In this document: positions 8,290 through 16,802 of the stretch, in pieces
Numbering within the stretch: position 1 is the stretch's first letter
How the letters are laid out: the number at the start of each line of letters is the position of its first letter
Assembly (NCBI RefSeq): GCF_024721995.1
Contig: NZ_JANQBC010000003.1
Span: forward strand, 452,961-516,960
Length of the DNA stretch: 64,000 nucleotides
DNA from: Paenibacillus radicibacter
GTDB taxonomy: Bacteria; Bacillota; Bacilli; Paenibacillales; NBRC-103111
Direction of reading: 5' to 3'
Made by a program: the position numbers and the translations under genes
Notes under the pieces: model-generated
The model's database searches: none
Told to the model about the DNA's origin: nothing
What the model saw: the letters and a program-made list of their open reading frames with translations, nothing else

Positions 8290-8895
8290 TTAAATGACCT
8301 TTTCTACAAATTTTAATATCGATTCTATAATAATATCTGGTCGATCAAGATGTATCGAATGGCTTGCTTCTTGTACAAATAACAACTCACTATGATTGGA
8401 TAGATTTAGCTGGTCTATAATAAGCTCTTGCCATTTTTCCTCAAGTAATCTTATCTCCCTCTCTGGTAAACCATCTTCAATCCCTAATTGGATGTTAAAT
8501 TCTTTGTCACGACCAATAACGAATAATGGTGTATTGGGGAATCTCCCTAGCTTTTTAATTATTTCAGCATCTCTTTGCCAATTGTTGATCTCTGAATACA
8601 TTGCCTTATATATGGACGGTTTTAACTGAAAGTCAATTAAACGTTGTCGTATGTAATTGGGAAAATGCTTACTTTTTTCTGTGAAAATAGGATTTATTAC
8701 TTTTCTAATTTCTTCTTGAGACAGTAATGAATAATCTTTGCATTTATCCAACCATGCCTTATCATCGGATTCTGCATTTAAGATCGCTAAATCTAACTCA
8801 TCTAAAACCTTCAGATCTTCTGAAGTGGAGTCAACCAATACTAGTCCTGCAACCATGCTAGGGAATAGTTTAACAAAATGCTGCGCACATATTGA
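8290..8895 (-). pseudogene. Alpha/beta hydrolase, N-terminal half missing
   Basis: The readable part (188 residues from ATG 8856) is the C-terminal two thirds of an alpha/beta hydrolase. It opens with MVAGLVLVDS, normally the strand after the nucleophile elbow, and ends with the catalytic-His region ASHSIHLDRPD. Homology extends upstream without a start (about 13 codons, ICAQHFVKLFPS) to a TAA at 8896-8898. The GxSxG nucleophile and oxyanion-hole strand that should precede are absent. The apparent ATG has no ribosome binding site. It is best read as a decayed remnant. Confidence 0.8.
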
Positions 8896-9087
8896 TTAAT
8901 ATCGCTCATCCCTTTTTATTATTTTTGAAAATAGACTGATAATACCTATATTTCCTATTATATCCTAAACAACCCAGAGCTTCACACATCAAAATTTCCA
9001 CTATCATCAATAATAAAAAGCCATCGATATTCATCGATGACCCTTCTGGTGAATTCAACTATCGTTCCCGTCCGTAACAAGCTTCCT

Positions 9088-9531
9088 TTAATACAATCCA
9101 TATACTTCTTCACATTCTTTAGCGGTCGGTTCATAAAAACAATGCTTCTTCCATCGTCCTGCGAACGGCTGATTGTACCAAGTTGGCGGACATGGTCCAG
9201 GATTTTCGAAACTCCCTGGACGGAAATACCATAGGGAGAATTTGCTTGGCCAATCTCGCTCCCCGTCCACAACCCGCTTTGCCAGACGGCGTTCCCTTTC
9301 TCTTGCATTTTGATAGTACAAGCCATGGTGCAACGCTTCGAACGCATGCGGCTGGTTGATCATTTGGGGAATCGTTCGGATATCTTTAAAATCAGAGCAA
9401 TTCGCCCTTATTCGGTTAATGCCAACATTCCCAACAAGGAGCATGCCCTTCTCACCTTCGGTCTCAGCTTCAGCTCGAAGCAACCTTGCCAACATATCAA
9501 TATCCTTTTTCCTGGATTTCACGACTGCCAT
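9088..9531 (-). CDS. cwlJ: Spore cortex-lytic cell wall hydrolase CwlJ
   Basis: 147 residues, close to B. subtilis CwlJ (142). The SleB/CwlJ hydrolase domain fills the protein: ARLLRAEAETEGEKGMLLV with the conserved Glu, VGNVGINRIRANCSDF, PHAFEALHHG, KFSLWYFRPG and WYNQPFAGRWKKHCFYEPTA. CwlJ sits in the coat and degrades cortex peptidoglycan during germination in response to Ca-DPA. A few extra residues (SFENPGPC) lie before the CPPTWYNQ block. Start at 9531 is set by GAGGTGAG upstream; earlier in-frame starts give an unrelated extension. The usual partner gerQ is not adjacent. Confidence 0.93.
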   Translation of the reverse strand: MAVVKSRKKDIDMLARLLRAEAETEGEKGMLLVGNVGINRIRANCSDFKDIRTIPQMINQPHAFEALHHGLYYQNARERERRLAKRVVDGERDWPSKFSLWYFRPGSFENPGPCPPTWYNQPFAGRWKKHCFYEPTAKECEEVYGLY

Positions 9532-9712
9532 TGGCTCACCTCTTTTGACTTTTAAGCTCATCATATTGCAGGTGAAGTGGTTGTGTGTCTTGATAACAAA
9601 ATGCAGGATATCCTGACTGGACACCCTGCAAAATGGAAGTCACCACAACAAACCATTTATACAGGAGAACCCAACAAGAGCTGCCTTACAGGTAGAATGA
9701 TCTTGTTATTGT

Positions 9713-9762
9713 CAAAAATAAAGACGTGTGAGGCATATACACCCACACGCCAACGTCTTTAC
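9713..9762 (-). terminator. Terminator of the SLH surface-protein gene
   Basis: On the minus strand AAAGACG (9754-9760) and the complementary CGTCTTT (9720-9726), with inner CGTGTG/CACACG pairing, form a long hairpin followed by ATTTTT. It lies just after the stop codon at 9766. Confidence 0.75.
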
Positions 9763-9765
9763 TAT

Positions 9766-12369
9766 TTATTTTTTAAATAAGAATTTAAGACTTGGGTCTA
9801 ATTCTAATACATGCATGATCATTGTAAGAGCTTCTCCTCGGGTAGCATTGGATTGTGGTGCAAAGTGATCGGTTGACTGACCATTTACGAGCCCCATAGA
9901 AGCAGCAGCCTTAATCTGCTCTTCATTCCAGATCTCATCTATATCTTTGAAAATATCCTGGCTAGGCGCTGTCTTGAGAACTACTAATTTAGAAATAATT
10001 GAAATTATTTCAGCTCTAGTGATTGGACTGTCAGGTTTAAATGTCCCATCTTCGTATCCTGAGATAATGCCATTAGAGGACAATGCGGTAACTGCTTCTT
10101 CAGACCAATGGCCTTTAACATCCAATAATTCAGTATAAGCAGCGCTACTTAGTCCAAACACTCTATAAATAATAGCAGCAAACTCTCCTCGCGTTATACT
10201 GTCATTAGGCCGAAATGTTCCATCCTCGTATCCTTTTACAACTCCAAGTTTAGTAAATAACTTAACCGTATTAGCTGCCCAGTGGGAGTCCGTGTCATTA
10301 AAGTGTATAGCCGCCGCCTTGCTGTCTTCTAATTTCTTAGTGATTTCTGAGACAGCCTTTGCCCATTTAACAACTGGGGTGAAGATTAGAGAATTATCCG
10401 CTGGGGACTCTAATACAGTAATCACTTTACTACCCCGAACTTGAGTTCCATCTGTCGATGAAGCGACTACGGTTACAGTCCCATTCGCAACACCTGTTAA
10501 CAAACCAGAAGAACTAATTGTCGCCATGCCCGTACCTGGATTTACAGTCCAAACCACGTGGCTATTAGTCGCCGTATTGGGCAGAACTGATGCAACTAAG
10601 CTAAGCGTACTCCCCTTGTAAACCGAATTGGACGATGAATTCACACTCACACTCGTTACTGGGATAGTAGTAATGTTGTCGTTAAAATAATTATTGTCGA
10701 TGAAGCTGCTCGGATTCGTAATAGTAAGATTAACATAATCAATAATAGCTGGATTACCTGAATACTTAGCTTGTACTTTTACAGTACCTGACTGCAGAGC
10801 TGTGATTACCCCATTATGAATGGAAACTTTAGAAGGATCATTAGCCGCCCAAGTAATTTGAGAAGTAATATCTTGTGTAGTCGTATCACTCATAGTAGCA
10901 GTAGCTACTACGGTAAAAGTATCCCCAACCCGCATTGTTCCAGTATGTTTGTCTAAAGACATAGAAGTTACTGTTGCAATTGGAGGGATGATTGCAAGCG
11001 TCTTAAAGTTTACCTCACTTCCATAGCTTGTGCCTACGCTGTTCGTTGCAAATGCGCGGACGTAATAGGTCGTTCCTGCTGTAAGTCCGGAAAGATTCGT
11101 TGTGTAGCTCCCGGTCGTGCCAGCAACACCAATCTTCATATCCGCTATTGTCGGATTACTGCTCGTAGAGTAAACAATCCCACGTTCGGTTACTGCCGCA
11201 CCACCATCACTGGTTACACTCCCGCCTACCTCTACTGAGGTTGAAGTAACACTTGTTACCGGATTCGTTGTTATCGTTGCTAAGCTGTTTGGCAACCTTG
11301 TCGTAAAGCTTACATTATCCCCGTAGCTTGTCCCTACGCTGTTTGTCGCATATGCGCGGACGTAATAGGTAGTTGCTGCTGTAAGTCCAGTCAGATTCAC
11401 TGTGTAGCTCCCGGTCGTGCCGGTACTAATTTTCTTTGTGCTTGCTGTTGTTGGATTACTGCTCGTTGAATACACAATTCCACGTTCAGTTATCACCGTA
11501 CCACCATCACTGGTTACACTCCCGCCAACCTCTGCTGAGGTTGAAGTAACACTTGTTACCAGATTCGTTAATACCCTTGCTACGTTATATAGCAACGGTG
11601 TCGTAAAGCTTACCTCATTTCCATAGCTTGTGCCTACGCTGTTCGTTGCATATGCGCGGACGTAATAAGTCGTTCCTGGTGTAAGAACAAGCATTGTCGT
11701 CGCTGTGTAGCTCCCGGTTGTGCCAGCAAAGATTGTTTTTAAAATAAATGTTGTTTTTGTTGGATTGCTGCTCGTAGATAACACAATTCCGCGTTCGGTT
11801 ATCACCGTACCGCCATCACTGGTTACATTCCCTCCTACGACTGCTGAGGTTGAGGTAACATTTGTTACCGCATTCGTTGATACCACCGCATAACGAGCAT
11901 CGATGAGCAGCCCTGTCGTACTGCCTACTCCATTTAATGTTAAATTGGCATCCGTATTTTGGGCATCTCTAATCGTACCTCCATTGAGAACTAATGGCCT
12001 GATGGCTATACCGTCCAAGTCAAAATCACCCTGTTGAATCGTGTAACGAAATGTCAGCACGCTGGTTCCTGAGCCAGAGGTGTAAGCGGCTCCAACCTGT
12101 TTGCTTCCGATTGTGAGACCAATAGCTGGCGTACCACCCGTAGTATCCACATTAACTGGCTGATCAAAATTAACCGCAAAGACGAGAGCACTCCCTACCC
12201 CATAGGTCCCATTCGCTGGCACGCTTACTGAACTAATATACGGAGTGCCTGCAGCCAATGCTGTCGGAACTAACGGATAGCTAAATAAGCTGAATACAAT
12301 AGAAATACTAAGCATTACCGCTAACATTTTGGCGTACTTATTCTTAATCTGTTTATACAATTCATTCAC
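9766..12369 (-). CDS. Large SLH-domain surface protein with fibronectin-like and Ig-like repeats
   Basis: 867 residues. A signal peptide (1-40, ending in ALAAG) leads to an N-terminal beta domain (42-158). Three tandem 94-98 residue repeats follow (about 163-257, 263-357, 364-457), each with VTSTS-EVGGSVTSDGG, ERGIVYSTSSNPT and TTYYVRAYATNSVGTSYG. Two BIG2-type Ig-like domains (about 463-552, 570-653) and three SLH motifs (about 687-733, 747-793, 806-852, with GYEDGTFRPNDSITR and relatives) complete it. SLH domains bind pyruvylated secondary wall polymer, so the protein is displayed on the cell surface. The ligand or adhesive role is unknown. The repeats are also similar as DNA and should be prone to copy-number change. 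Confidence 0.9.
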   Translation of the reverse strand: MNELYKQIKNKYAKMLAVMLSISIVFSLFSYPLVPTALAAGTPYISSVSVPANGTYGVGSALVFAVNFDQPVNVDTTGGTPAIGLTIGSKQVGAAYTSGSGTSVLTFRYTIQQGDFDLDGIAIRPLVLNGGTIRDAQNTDANLTLNGVGSTTGLLIDARYAVVSTNAVTNVTSTSAVVGGNVTSDGGTVITERGIVLSTSSNPTKTTFILKTIFAGTTGSYTATTMLVLTPGTTYYVRAYATNSVGTSYGNEVSFTTPLLYNVARVLTNLVTSVTSTSAEVGGSVTSDGGTVITERGIVYSTSSNPTTASTKKISTGTTGSYTVNLTGLTAATTYYVRAYATNSVGTSYGDNVSFTTRLPNSLATITTNPVTSVTSTSVEVGGSVTSDGGAAVTERGIVYSTSSNPTIADMKIGVAGTTGSYTTNLSGLTAGTTYYVRAFATNSVGTSYGSEVNFKTLAIIPPIATVTSMSLDKHTGTMRVGDTFTVVATATMSDTTTQDITSQITWAANDPSKVSIHNGVITALQSGTVKVQAKYSGNPAIIDYVNLTITNPSSFIDNNYFNDNITTIPVTSVSVNSSSNSVYKGSTLSLVASVLPNTATNSHVVWTVNPGTGMATISSSGLLTGVANGTVTVVASSTDGTQVRGSKVITVLESPADNSLIFTPVVKWAKAVSEITKKLEDSKAAAIHFNDTDSHWAANTVKLFTKLGVVKGYEDGTFRPNDSITRGEFAAIIYRVFGLSSAAYTELLDVKGHWSEEAVTALSSNGIISGYEDGTFKPDSPITRAEIISIISKLVVLKTAPSQDIFKDIDEIWNEEQIKAAASMGLVNGQSTDHFAPQSNATRGEALTMIMHVLELDPSLKFLFKK
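10999..11883 (-). repeat. Three tandem coding repeats of about 280-300 bp
   Basis: The three surface-protein modules recur every 290-300 bp with long shared DNA blocks, for example ACCACCATCACTGGTTACA near 11202, 11501 and 11811 (the last two allowing small changes) and GCGCGGACGTAATA near 11053, 11353 and 11654. This is recent duplication inside a gene, not an intergenic repeat. Confidence 0.8.
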
Positions 12370-12679
12370 CTCTACCTTAGATGTTCATTGAAACAAGCCA
12401 TCTCTCATCTAAATATGAAAATTCTGATATTTTCTTCGATTAAACTATTATAAATAATAAAATTTTTGTGAGATAGTGACTGTTGTCATTTTTTTATCAT
12501 ATGACAAGAGCTGAGAGTTTCACCTGGTTAACCGTATGCGAACCAAATTGGTTGATTGGCGCTACTACGGATGGTTCCTGTACTTAGCTATAACGACAAA
12601 GAGCCATCCTTATACGGATGACCCCCCCTTTTAATCTTACTCTATTCAACTATCATTTTTGAGAAAATTGGTCAATAAT
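12370..12679. other. Intergenic region with terminator-like and competing hairpins
   Basis: About 310 bases between the ABC-F stop and the SLH gene start, with no coding frame I trust. CGGATGG (12568-12574), CCATCC (12604-12609) and CGGATG (12615-12620) can form two mutually exclusive stems. The short one (CCATCC/GGATG) could end ABC-F transcription on the minus strand. An AACCAAATTGGTT palindrome lies at 12541-12553. Bases 12420-12480 are very AT-rich and may hold the SLH promoter. Confidence 0.5.
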
Positions 12680-14419
12680 TTAAAGCAACTTAATCAGCTC
12701 TTCTAGCTCATCAACCAAACCTTTTGCAGATTCAAAATCCGTATCTTTTAAAGCCAATTCAATTTTCATCTCAACTGACTTTTTGTTTTGTTCATTTTCT
12801 AGATAGTTTTTATCAAAATGACTCGCATAAATCTTCTGTTTAAACTTTTTCATACGCATGGTTCTAATCTTCTTATCGTCAATGATTAGAACATAATCCA
12901 TCCCATTTACAACCGAATAGAAATCATGCGAAATCATGATGATCGCACCTTTATAGTCTTGAATGGCTTTCTCCAGTGCGATTTGTGTATACGTGTCCAA
13001 ATGGCTTGTCGGTTCATCTAGAAGTAATACGTCGGCTTTACTGGTAGCAACTTTAGCCAATTGCAGCAGATTCTTTTCCCCGCCAGATAAAGATCCTATC
13101 TTCTGATTAACGATTTCACCTTCAAAGCCATAGTTGGAAAGATGCGACCTAGCCTCATCATATGTTTTAACTCCAGCATCCATGAATTCTTCAAGTATGG
13201 TATTCGAATCATTCAGCACTTCACCTTGATTCTGAGATAAATAAGCCACTTTAGCATCGGCATTGATTTGAATGGAATCATTATTATTTTTAAAAATATC
13301 TCGAAGTAACGTCGTTTTCCCCGTACCGTTCGGACCAATAATCGCTACTTTATCCGTAGATTTAATCTCAAAGTTAACATCGTCTAACAGCAACTCATCA
13401 AAGGAAACACTGTAATTACTAACATTCACAACAGTGGTGTCTTCCATTTCTTTTTCCATATCAAAGCTGATAGTCGGTTGCTTAATCTCAACGAATGGCG
13501 CTTTAATTCTGCGCGCTTCCAATCTCTCTTGAAACCTAACTCTAGCTTTTAACGCTCTGCCTCTAGAGGCTTCCGAATTATACGTTGCAACCGCTCTAAG
13601 ATTATCGATAACGCTATCGTATCTCTCAATTTCTTCTTGTTCAGCGACTGCGATTTCTTGCATCTCAATTTTTGTCTGAAGTAATGAGAAATTATAATCA
13701 ATATATCGCCCATCAAACTCTTGGAGCTCCTTGTTCTCAAGGTGAATAATTTTGTTGAAACAATGGTTTAATAGGTAGCGATTGTGCGTAACAACCAGCA
13801 GAATTCCTTTGTGCGAATTAATAAGATTCTTAAGCGCATTTAGATTTTCAAAGTCTAGGAATACGTCCGGTTCGTCCATAATCATGACGTCTGGACTACT
13901 CAACATTTCCTTCATCACTTGAATAAGCTTGAATTCCCCGCCGCTCAGAGCCGATACCTTAAGATCTTTAAGCTTTGTTAAATTTGCTAGATTTAGTTTC
14001 TTATTGATGTTGCTTTCATAATCAGCCCCGCCGATCGCATCAAATGCATCTAAAGCAACTTGATACTTTTCCAATAGCGACTCAATGTCCGATGATGTTT
14101 CCATCTCCGTACAAATTGCTGTTATTTCATTCTCTATCTTAATAAAATGTTCCCCTATATATTCAAAAACAGTTGTTTCACTCGTGTTGTCTAGTTGAGA
14201 GAATTGACTGACATACCCAATTTTGCAAGTCGGGTCTATTTCAAGCTTACCCTCGAACAAATATTTTTCAGGATCCATCAATATATCTATTAATGTACTT
14301 TTCCCATTACCACTTGTTCCGATAAAAGCACAATGTTGTGCCTCTTCAAGCGTAAATGAAATGTTAGTATATAATTCTTTTTGCGGGAATGAGAAGGATA
14401 AGTTATCAACTTTTATCAT
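12680..14419 (-). CDS. ABC-F family ATPase (possible ribosome-protection protein)
   Basis: 579 residues with two ATP-binding cassettes and no membrane segment, the ABC-F layout. Cassette 1 has GTSGNGKST (34-42), signature ALSGGEFKL and MIMDEPD. Cassette 2 has GPNGTGKTT (from 362), signature SLSGGEKNL and LLLDEPTSHLD. A charged linker between them (about residues 245-310, rich in Glu and Arg) corresponds to the interdomain arm that reaches the ribosomal P/E-site region. A short helical C-terminal tail follows. Members of this subgroup either confer resistance to ribosome-targeting antibiotics or act in translation quality control; the sequence alone does not decide. The first cassette has a relaxed Walker B (MIMDEPDVFLD). 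Confidence 0.88.
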   Translation of the reverse strand: MIKVDNLSFSFPQKELYTNISFTLEEAQHCAFIGTSGNGKSTLIDILMDPEKYLFEGKLEIDPTCKIGYVSQFSQLDNTSETTVFEYIGEHFIKIENEITAICTEMETSSDIESLLEKYQVALDAFDAIGGADYESNINKKLNLANLTKLKDLKVSALSGGEFKLIQVMKEMLSSPDVMIMDEPDVFLDFENLNALKNLINSHKGILLVVTHNRYLLNHCFNKIIHLENKELQEFDGRYIDYNFSLLQTKIEMQEIAVAEQEEIERYDSVIDNLRAVATYNSEASRGRALKARVRFQERLEARRIKAPFVEIKQPTISFDMEKEMEDTTVVNVSNYSVSFDELLLDDVNFEIKSTDKVAIIGPNGTGKTTLLRDIFKNNNDSIQINADAKVAYLSQNQGEVLNDSNTILEEFMDAGVKTYDEARSHLSNYGFEGEIVNQKIGSLSGGEKNLLQLAKVATSKADVLLLDEPTSHLDTYTQIALEKAIQDYKGAIIMISHDFYSVVNGMDYVLIIDDKKIRTMRMKKFKQKIYASHFDKNYLENEQNKKSVEMKIELALKDTDFESAKGLVDELEELIKLL

Positions 14420-14485
14420 CGTATTACCTTCCTTTATAACTAAATTAGGGACTATTATTAGGTGTACTGCAGAACATAGATTTTG

Positions 14486-14514
14486 AGTGTAACACTGTTT
14501 ACAACCAACATCAA
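14486..14514 (-). promoter_or_regulatory. SigA-type promoter of the ABC-F gene
   Basis: On the minus strand TTGATG (14509-14514) and TACACT (14486-14491) are separated by exactly 17 bases. The predicted leader is about 60 bases, which is short for the attenuators common in front of antibiotic-inducible ABC-F genes. Confidence 0.6.
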
Positions 14515-14744
14515 TCTATTGGAAACCGGTCCCTTGAGGGTGAAAGTGCATTGCTTCTCCTGGCGAATAGCCTAACTATTCCATTTCATTCAAGTTGTAC
14601 AATAATAACTTCTCGTTATTTCTGGTGCGGTTTGATTTGTAGTTTTTTTCAAAATGTGCGAATGACCACTCGTTTTGCCTATTCCATACAAAGGGGCTGA
14701 CATACCCTTTAAATATACCTAATTAGGTAAGAGGAGGGGCTCAC
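14515..14744. other. Intergenic region between ABC-F and P1 peptidase
   Basis: No convincing gene. A small CCCTTGAGGG hairpin lies at 14531-14540. A perfect 14-base palindrome TACCTAATTAGGTA occupies 14716-14729, directly before the GAGGAGGG ribosome binding site of the peptidase gene, and is a likely operator. CTGACA (14697-14702) and TAATTA (14720-14725) are 17 bases apart, but a start from there would clip the ribosome binding site. Confidence 0.45.
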
Positions 14745-16001
14745 TTGCGTCATCCAAAGCAAATAAAAGGCGTCACAAATTTGAACGCTGCCATACAAGA
14801 CCTGCGAAGAACCAAGACATCTTCACGACATCGCAAGACTAGGCTTGCTGTGAAAAACCTTCGATTATCTCCGTTTGACATACGTAAAACATACCGTATT
14901 TTATACAATGCAAATGCTTTTTATCGAAGAAAAGCCATTAAGAAAAATAGCTCAAAAGCCCTCTGCCTGCGGATTGGCCCTAGTACAGATCGCTTGATTG
15001 GAGAACATTCGTTAATCAAACTTAAAGGCGGACTGACAAATGTCCCCGGCATTCTTGTTGGCCATGCGGAGGATAAAAACCATCGTACGGGTTGCACCGT
15101 GGTATTGTGCCCAAAAGGGGCTGTCCCCGGAGTAGATGTTCGAGGAGGATTTCCTGGAACGGTTCAAACTGATGCGATTCGCCCAGGTACAGCCACAGAT
15201 GTTGTACAAGGAATTCTCCTCACTGGCGGCAGTAATTTCGGTCTTGCTGCGGCTGCAGGCGTAATGAACTGGCTTGCCGAACATGGTTACGGTGCTCAAA
15301 CTGAGGCAGGACCACTTCCTAAGGTCCCAGGGGCAGTCATCTTCGATCTGATTTATGCAAAAGGCTCCCGCAGACCGGATGCTGCGATGGGTTATGCCGC
15401 CAGCCAAGAGGCAAATTCCGGACCGGTAGCTGAAGGAAATGTGGGGGCAGGTGCGGGGGCAACTGTAGGTAAAATTTACGGTCGGCCAATGAAAGGCGGC
15501 GTAGGGACTTCTGCATGGAAAATCCCTGGCGGACCTATTGTTGCGGCGCTAGCAGTAGTTAACGCAGTCGGAGATATTTGGAATCAGGATCATATCATTG
15601 CCGGGGCGCTAGAGCCCAATGGCAAATTCGTTAACCAGACTCGTGCCATCTTGGAAGGTATCCCCCCTGGTCCTATCCAGGATCGGAATACGACAATCGT
15701 CGTAATCGCTACGACAGCTAAATTAACCAAGGCTGAAGCAGGACGTGTTGCAACTCTAGCTCATGATGGAATGGCTCGTGCCATCTCACCTGTACACATT
15801 CAAGCGGACGGCGATACAGTATTCTGCATTGCCACCGGTACCGATACGAGCGGATTAATAGGGGATGCAGCCGTTACCGCAGTTGGCACCACCGCTGCGG
15901 TCGTACTGGAAGAAGCCATTGTGAGAGGAGTAAAAGCGGCAGAGAGGGAATTAATGAAACCACGCAATCAATCGCCAGAAGCGCATAGCCGAAAGCGTTA
16001 A
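14745..16001 (+). CDS. P1 (S58, DmpA/BapA-like) aminopeptidase with basic N-terminal extension
   Basis: 418 residues. From about residue 92 the protein is a complete P1-family N-terminal-nucleophile hydrolase: GGLTNVPGILVGHAED, VDVRGGFPGTVQTD, LTGGSNFGLAAAAGVM, EGNVGAGAGATVGK and GGVGTSAW. Self-cleavage before the Thr/Ser at 255-256 should yield the two subunits. Family members are aminopeptidases, D-aminopeptidases or beta-peptidases. The first 85-90 residues are an extra, Arg/Lys-rich segment unlike any usual P1 leader and not a signal peptide. The TTG start at 14745 is supported by GAGGAGGG 6 bases before it; no good start with a binding site is seen nearer the catalytic domain. Confidence 0.8.
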   Translation: MRHPKQIKGVTNLNAAIQDLRRTKTSSRHRKTRLAVKNLRLSPFDIRKTYRILYNANAFYRRKAIKKNSSKALCLRIGPSTDRLIGEHSLIKLKGGLTNVPGILVGHAEDKNHRTGCTVVLCPKGAVPGVDVRGGFPGTVQTDAIRPGTATDVVQGILLTGGSNFGLAAAAGVMNWLAEHGYGAQTEAGPLPKVPGAVIFDLIYAKGSRRPDAAMGYAASQEANSGPVAEGNVGAGAGATVGKIYGRPMKGGVGTSAWKIPGGPIVAALAVVNAVGDIWNQDHIIAGALEPNGKFVNQTRAILEGIPPGPIQDRNTTIVVIATTAKLTKAEAGRVATLAHDGMARAISPVHIQADGDTVFCIATGTDTSGLIGDAAVTAVGTTAAVVLEEAIVRGVKAAERELMKPRNQSPEAHSRKR

Positions 16002-16147
16002 AGTTATTATTCTAAAAGACAATATTAGCTCAAAGGGTTCAATATCGTCTTCGACGAAACGGTAGAACACACGATATTTAGCCTAGTCCGAAAAACTTAC
16101 CGAAACTTATGATAATGTTCCCCTTAATGACCATACCAACGAAAAGA

Positions 16148-16178
16148 CAAAGGAGCTTGCCGTAGCAGCTCCCTTTTG
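16148..16178. terminator. Terminator between convergent genes
   Basis: AAAGGAGCT pairs with AGCTCCCTTT around a short loop, with T-rich sequence on the plus side. It sits between the P1 peptidase and the unknown gene at 16194, which converge. The 150 bases before it (16002-16147) show no gene. Confidence 0.65.
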
Positions 16179-16193
16179 ATTTTGCTTATTATA

Positions 16194-16661
16194 TTAATAT
16201 TCACCTTTGATAACAAAAAATGTGCCACGAATTGTTCCCGCTAGTTTAGACTTTTGTCTAGCAAACTTAAACTTCTTCTCTTCTAGTTCCTTCGGTACCT
16301 CCATCCCTTCAGAAAGCTTAAAACCTACGGCCCGCTTCTTAGGGTTATCAACCGTATACAAGACGTTGACCCCTAGACCATCCTCATAAAAGACAAAGGT
16401 CCAGTCTATATTTTCCACCTGAAGACGCGCCGTTTCCAACGGTTTGGCTGCAAACTCAAGACCGCGTTCCTCTTTCAAAATTCGATTCACATAATCCAAG
16501 GTCTCCTTGCTTTCACTAGCGGGTACAACCGTAAATTCATGCTTGTATTTATTCATGAAGTAACGAGCTTCATTCGCACGTAAACCAGCAAGCGCATCTG
16601 CTACAGGTGAAGACTCTAAACCACTCAAAGACACATTTTTGAAATCAACGATATAGGACAT
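16194..16661 (-). CDS. Conserved-looking protein of unknown function
   Basis: 155 residues, family not recognised. It is soluble, with mixed alpha/beta character: an N-terminal SYIVDFKNVSLSG, a helical ANEARYFMNKYKHEF and a C-terminal KFARQKSKLAGTIRGTFFVI. It is rich in Lys and Glu and has no signal peptide or membrane segment. AAGGAG is placed 8 bases before the ATG at 16661; an ATG six bases earlier is too close to that site. It is monocistronic, convergent with the P1 peptidase. Confidence 0.65.
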   Translation of the reverse strand: MSYIVDFKNVSLSGLESSPVADALAGLRANEARYFMNKYKHEFTVVPASESKETLDYVNRILKEERGLEFAAKPLETARLQVENIDWTFVFYEDGLGVNVLYTVDNPKKRAVGFKLSEGMEVPKELEEKKFKFARQKSKLAGTIRGTFFVIKGEY

Positions 16662-16802
16662 TTCCATCTCTCCTTAAGAAATATTCTTCTTCATCATAGA
16701 ATGGCTTTTAATCAAACTTCACTTTTATTGAAAGATAACGCACCTCATTTGTGGTTGTTGTTTTTTTCTAGGTAAGTACTTCGTGTCATTGTTATATGAC
16801 TA

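Noticed and set aside
9577..9780. A 67-codon plus-strand frame between cwlJ and the SLH gene
   Set aside because: It runs through the SLH terminator hairpin, has no good binding site, and its product has no recognisable features.
10999..11883. Regular repeats considered as a CRISPR array
   Set aside because: The period is near 290 bp and the repeats are in frame within a surface-protein gene.
12505..12530. CTGAGAG followed by ACCTGGTTA, resembling part of a TPP riboswitch
   Set aside because: The required TGAACCTGATC and GGATAATGCCAGCG blocks are missing and no thiamine gene follows.
15012..15407. A 131-codon minus-strand frame opposite the P1 peptidase
   Set aside because: No site before the start, no recognisable domain, and the opposite strand encodes conserved catalytic motifs.
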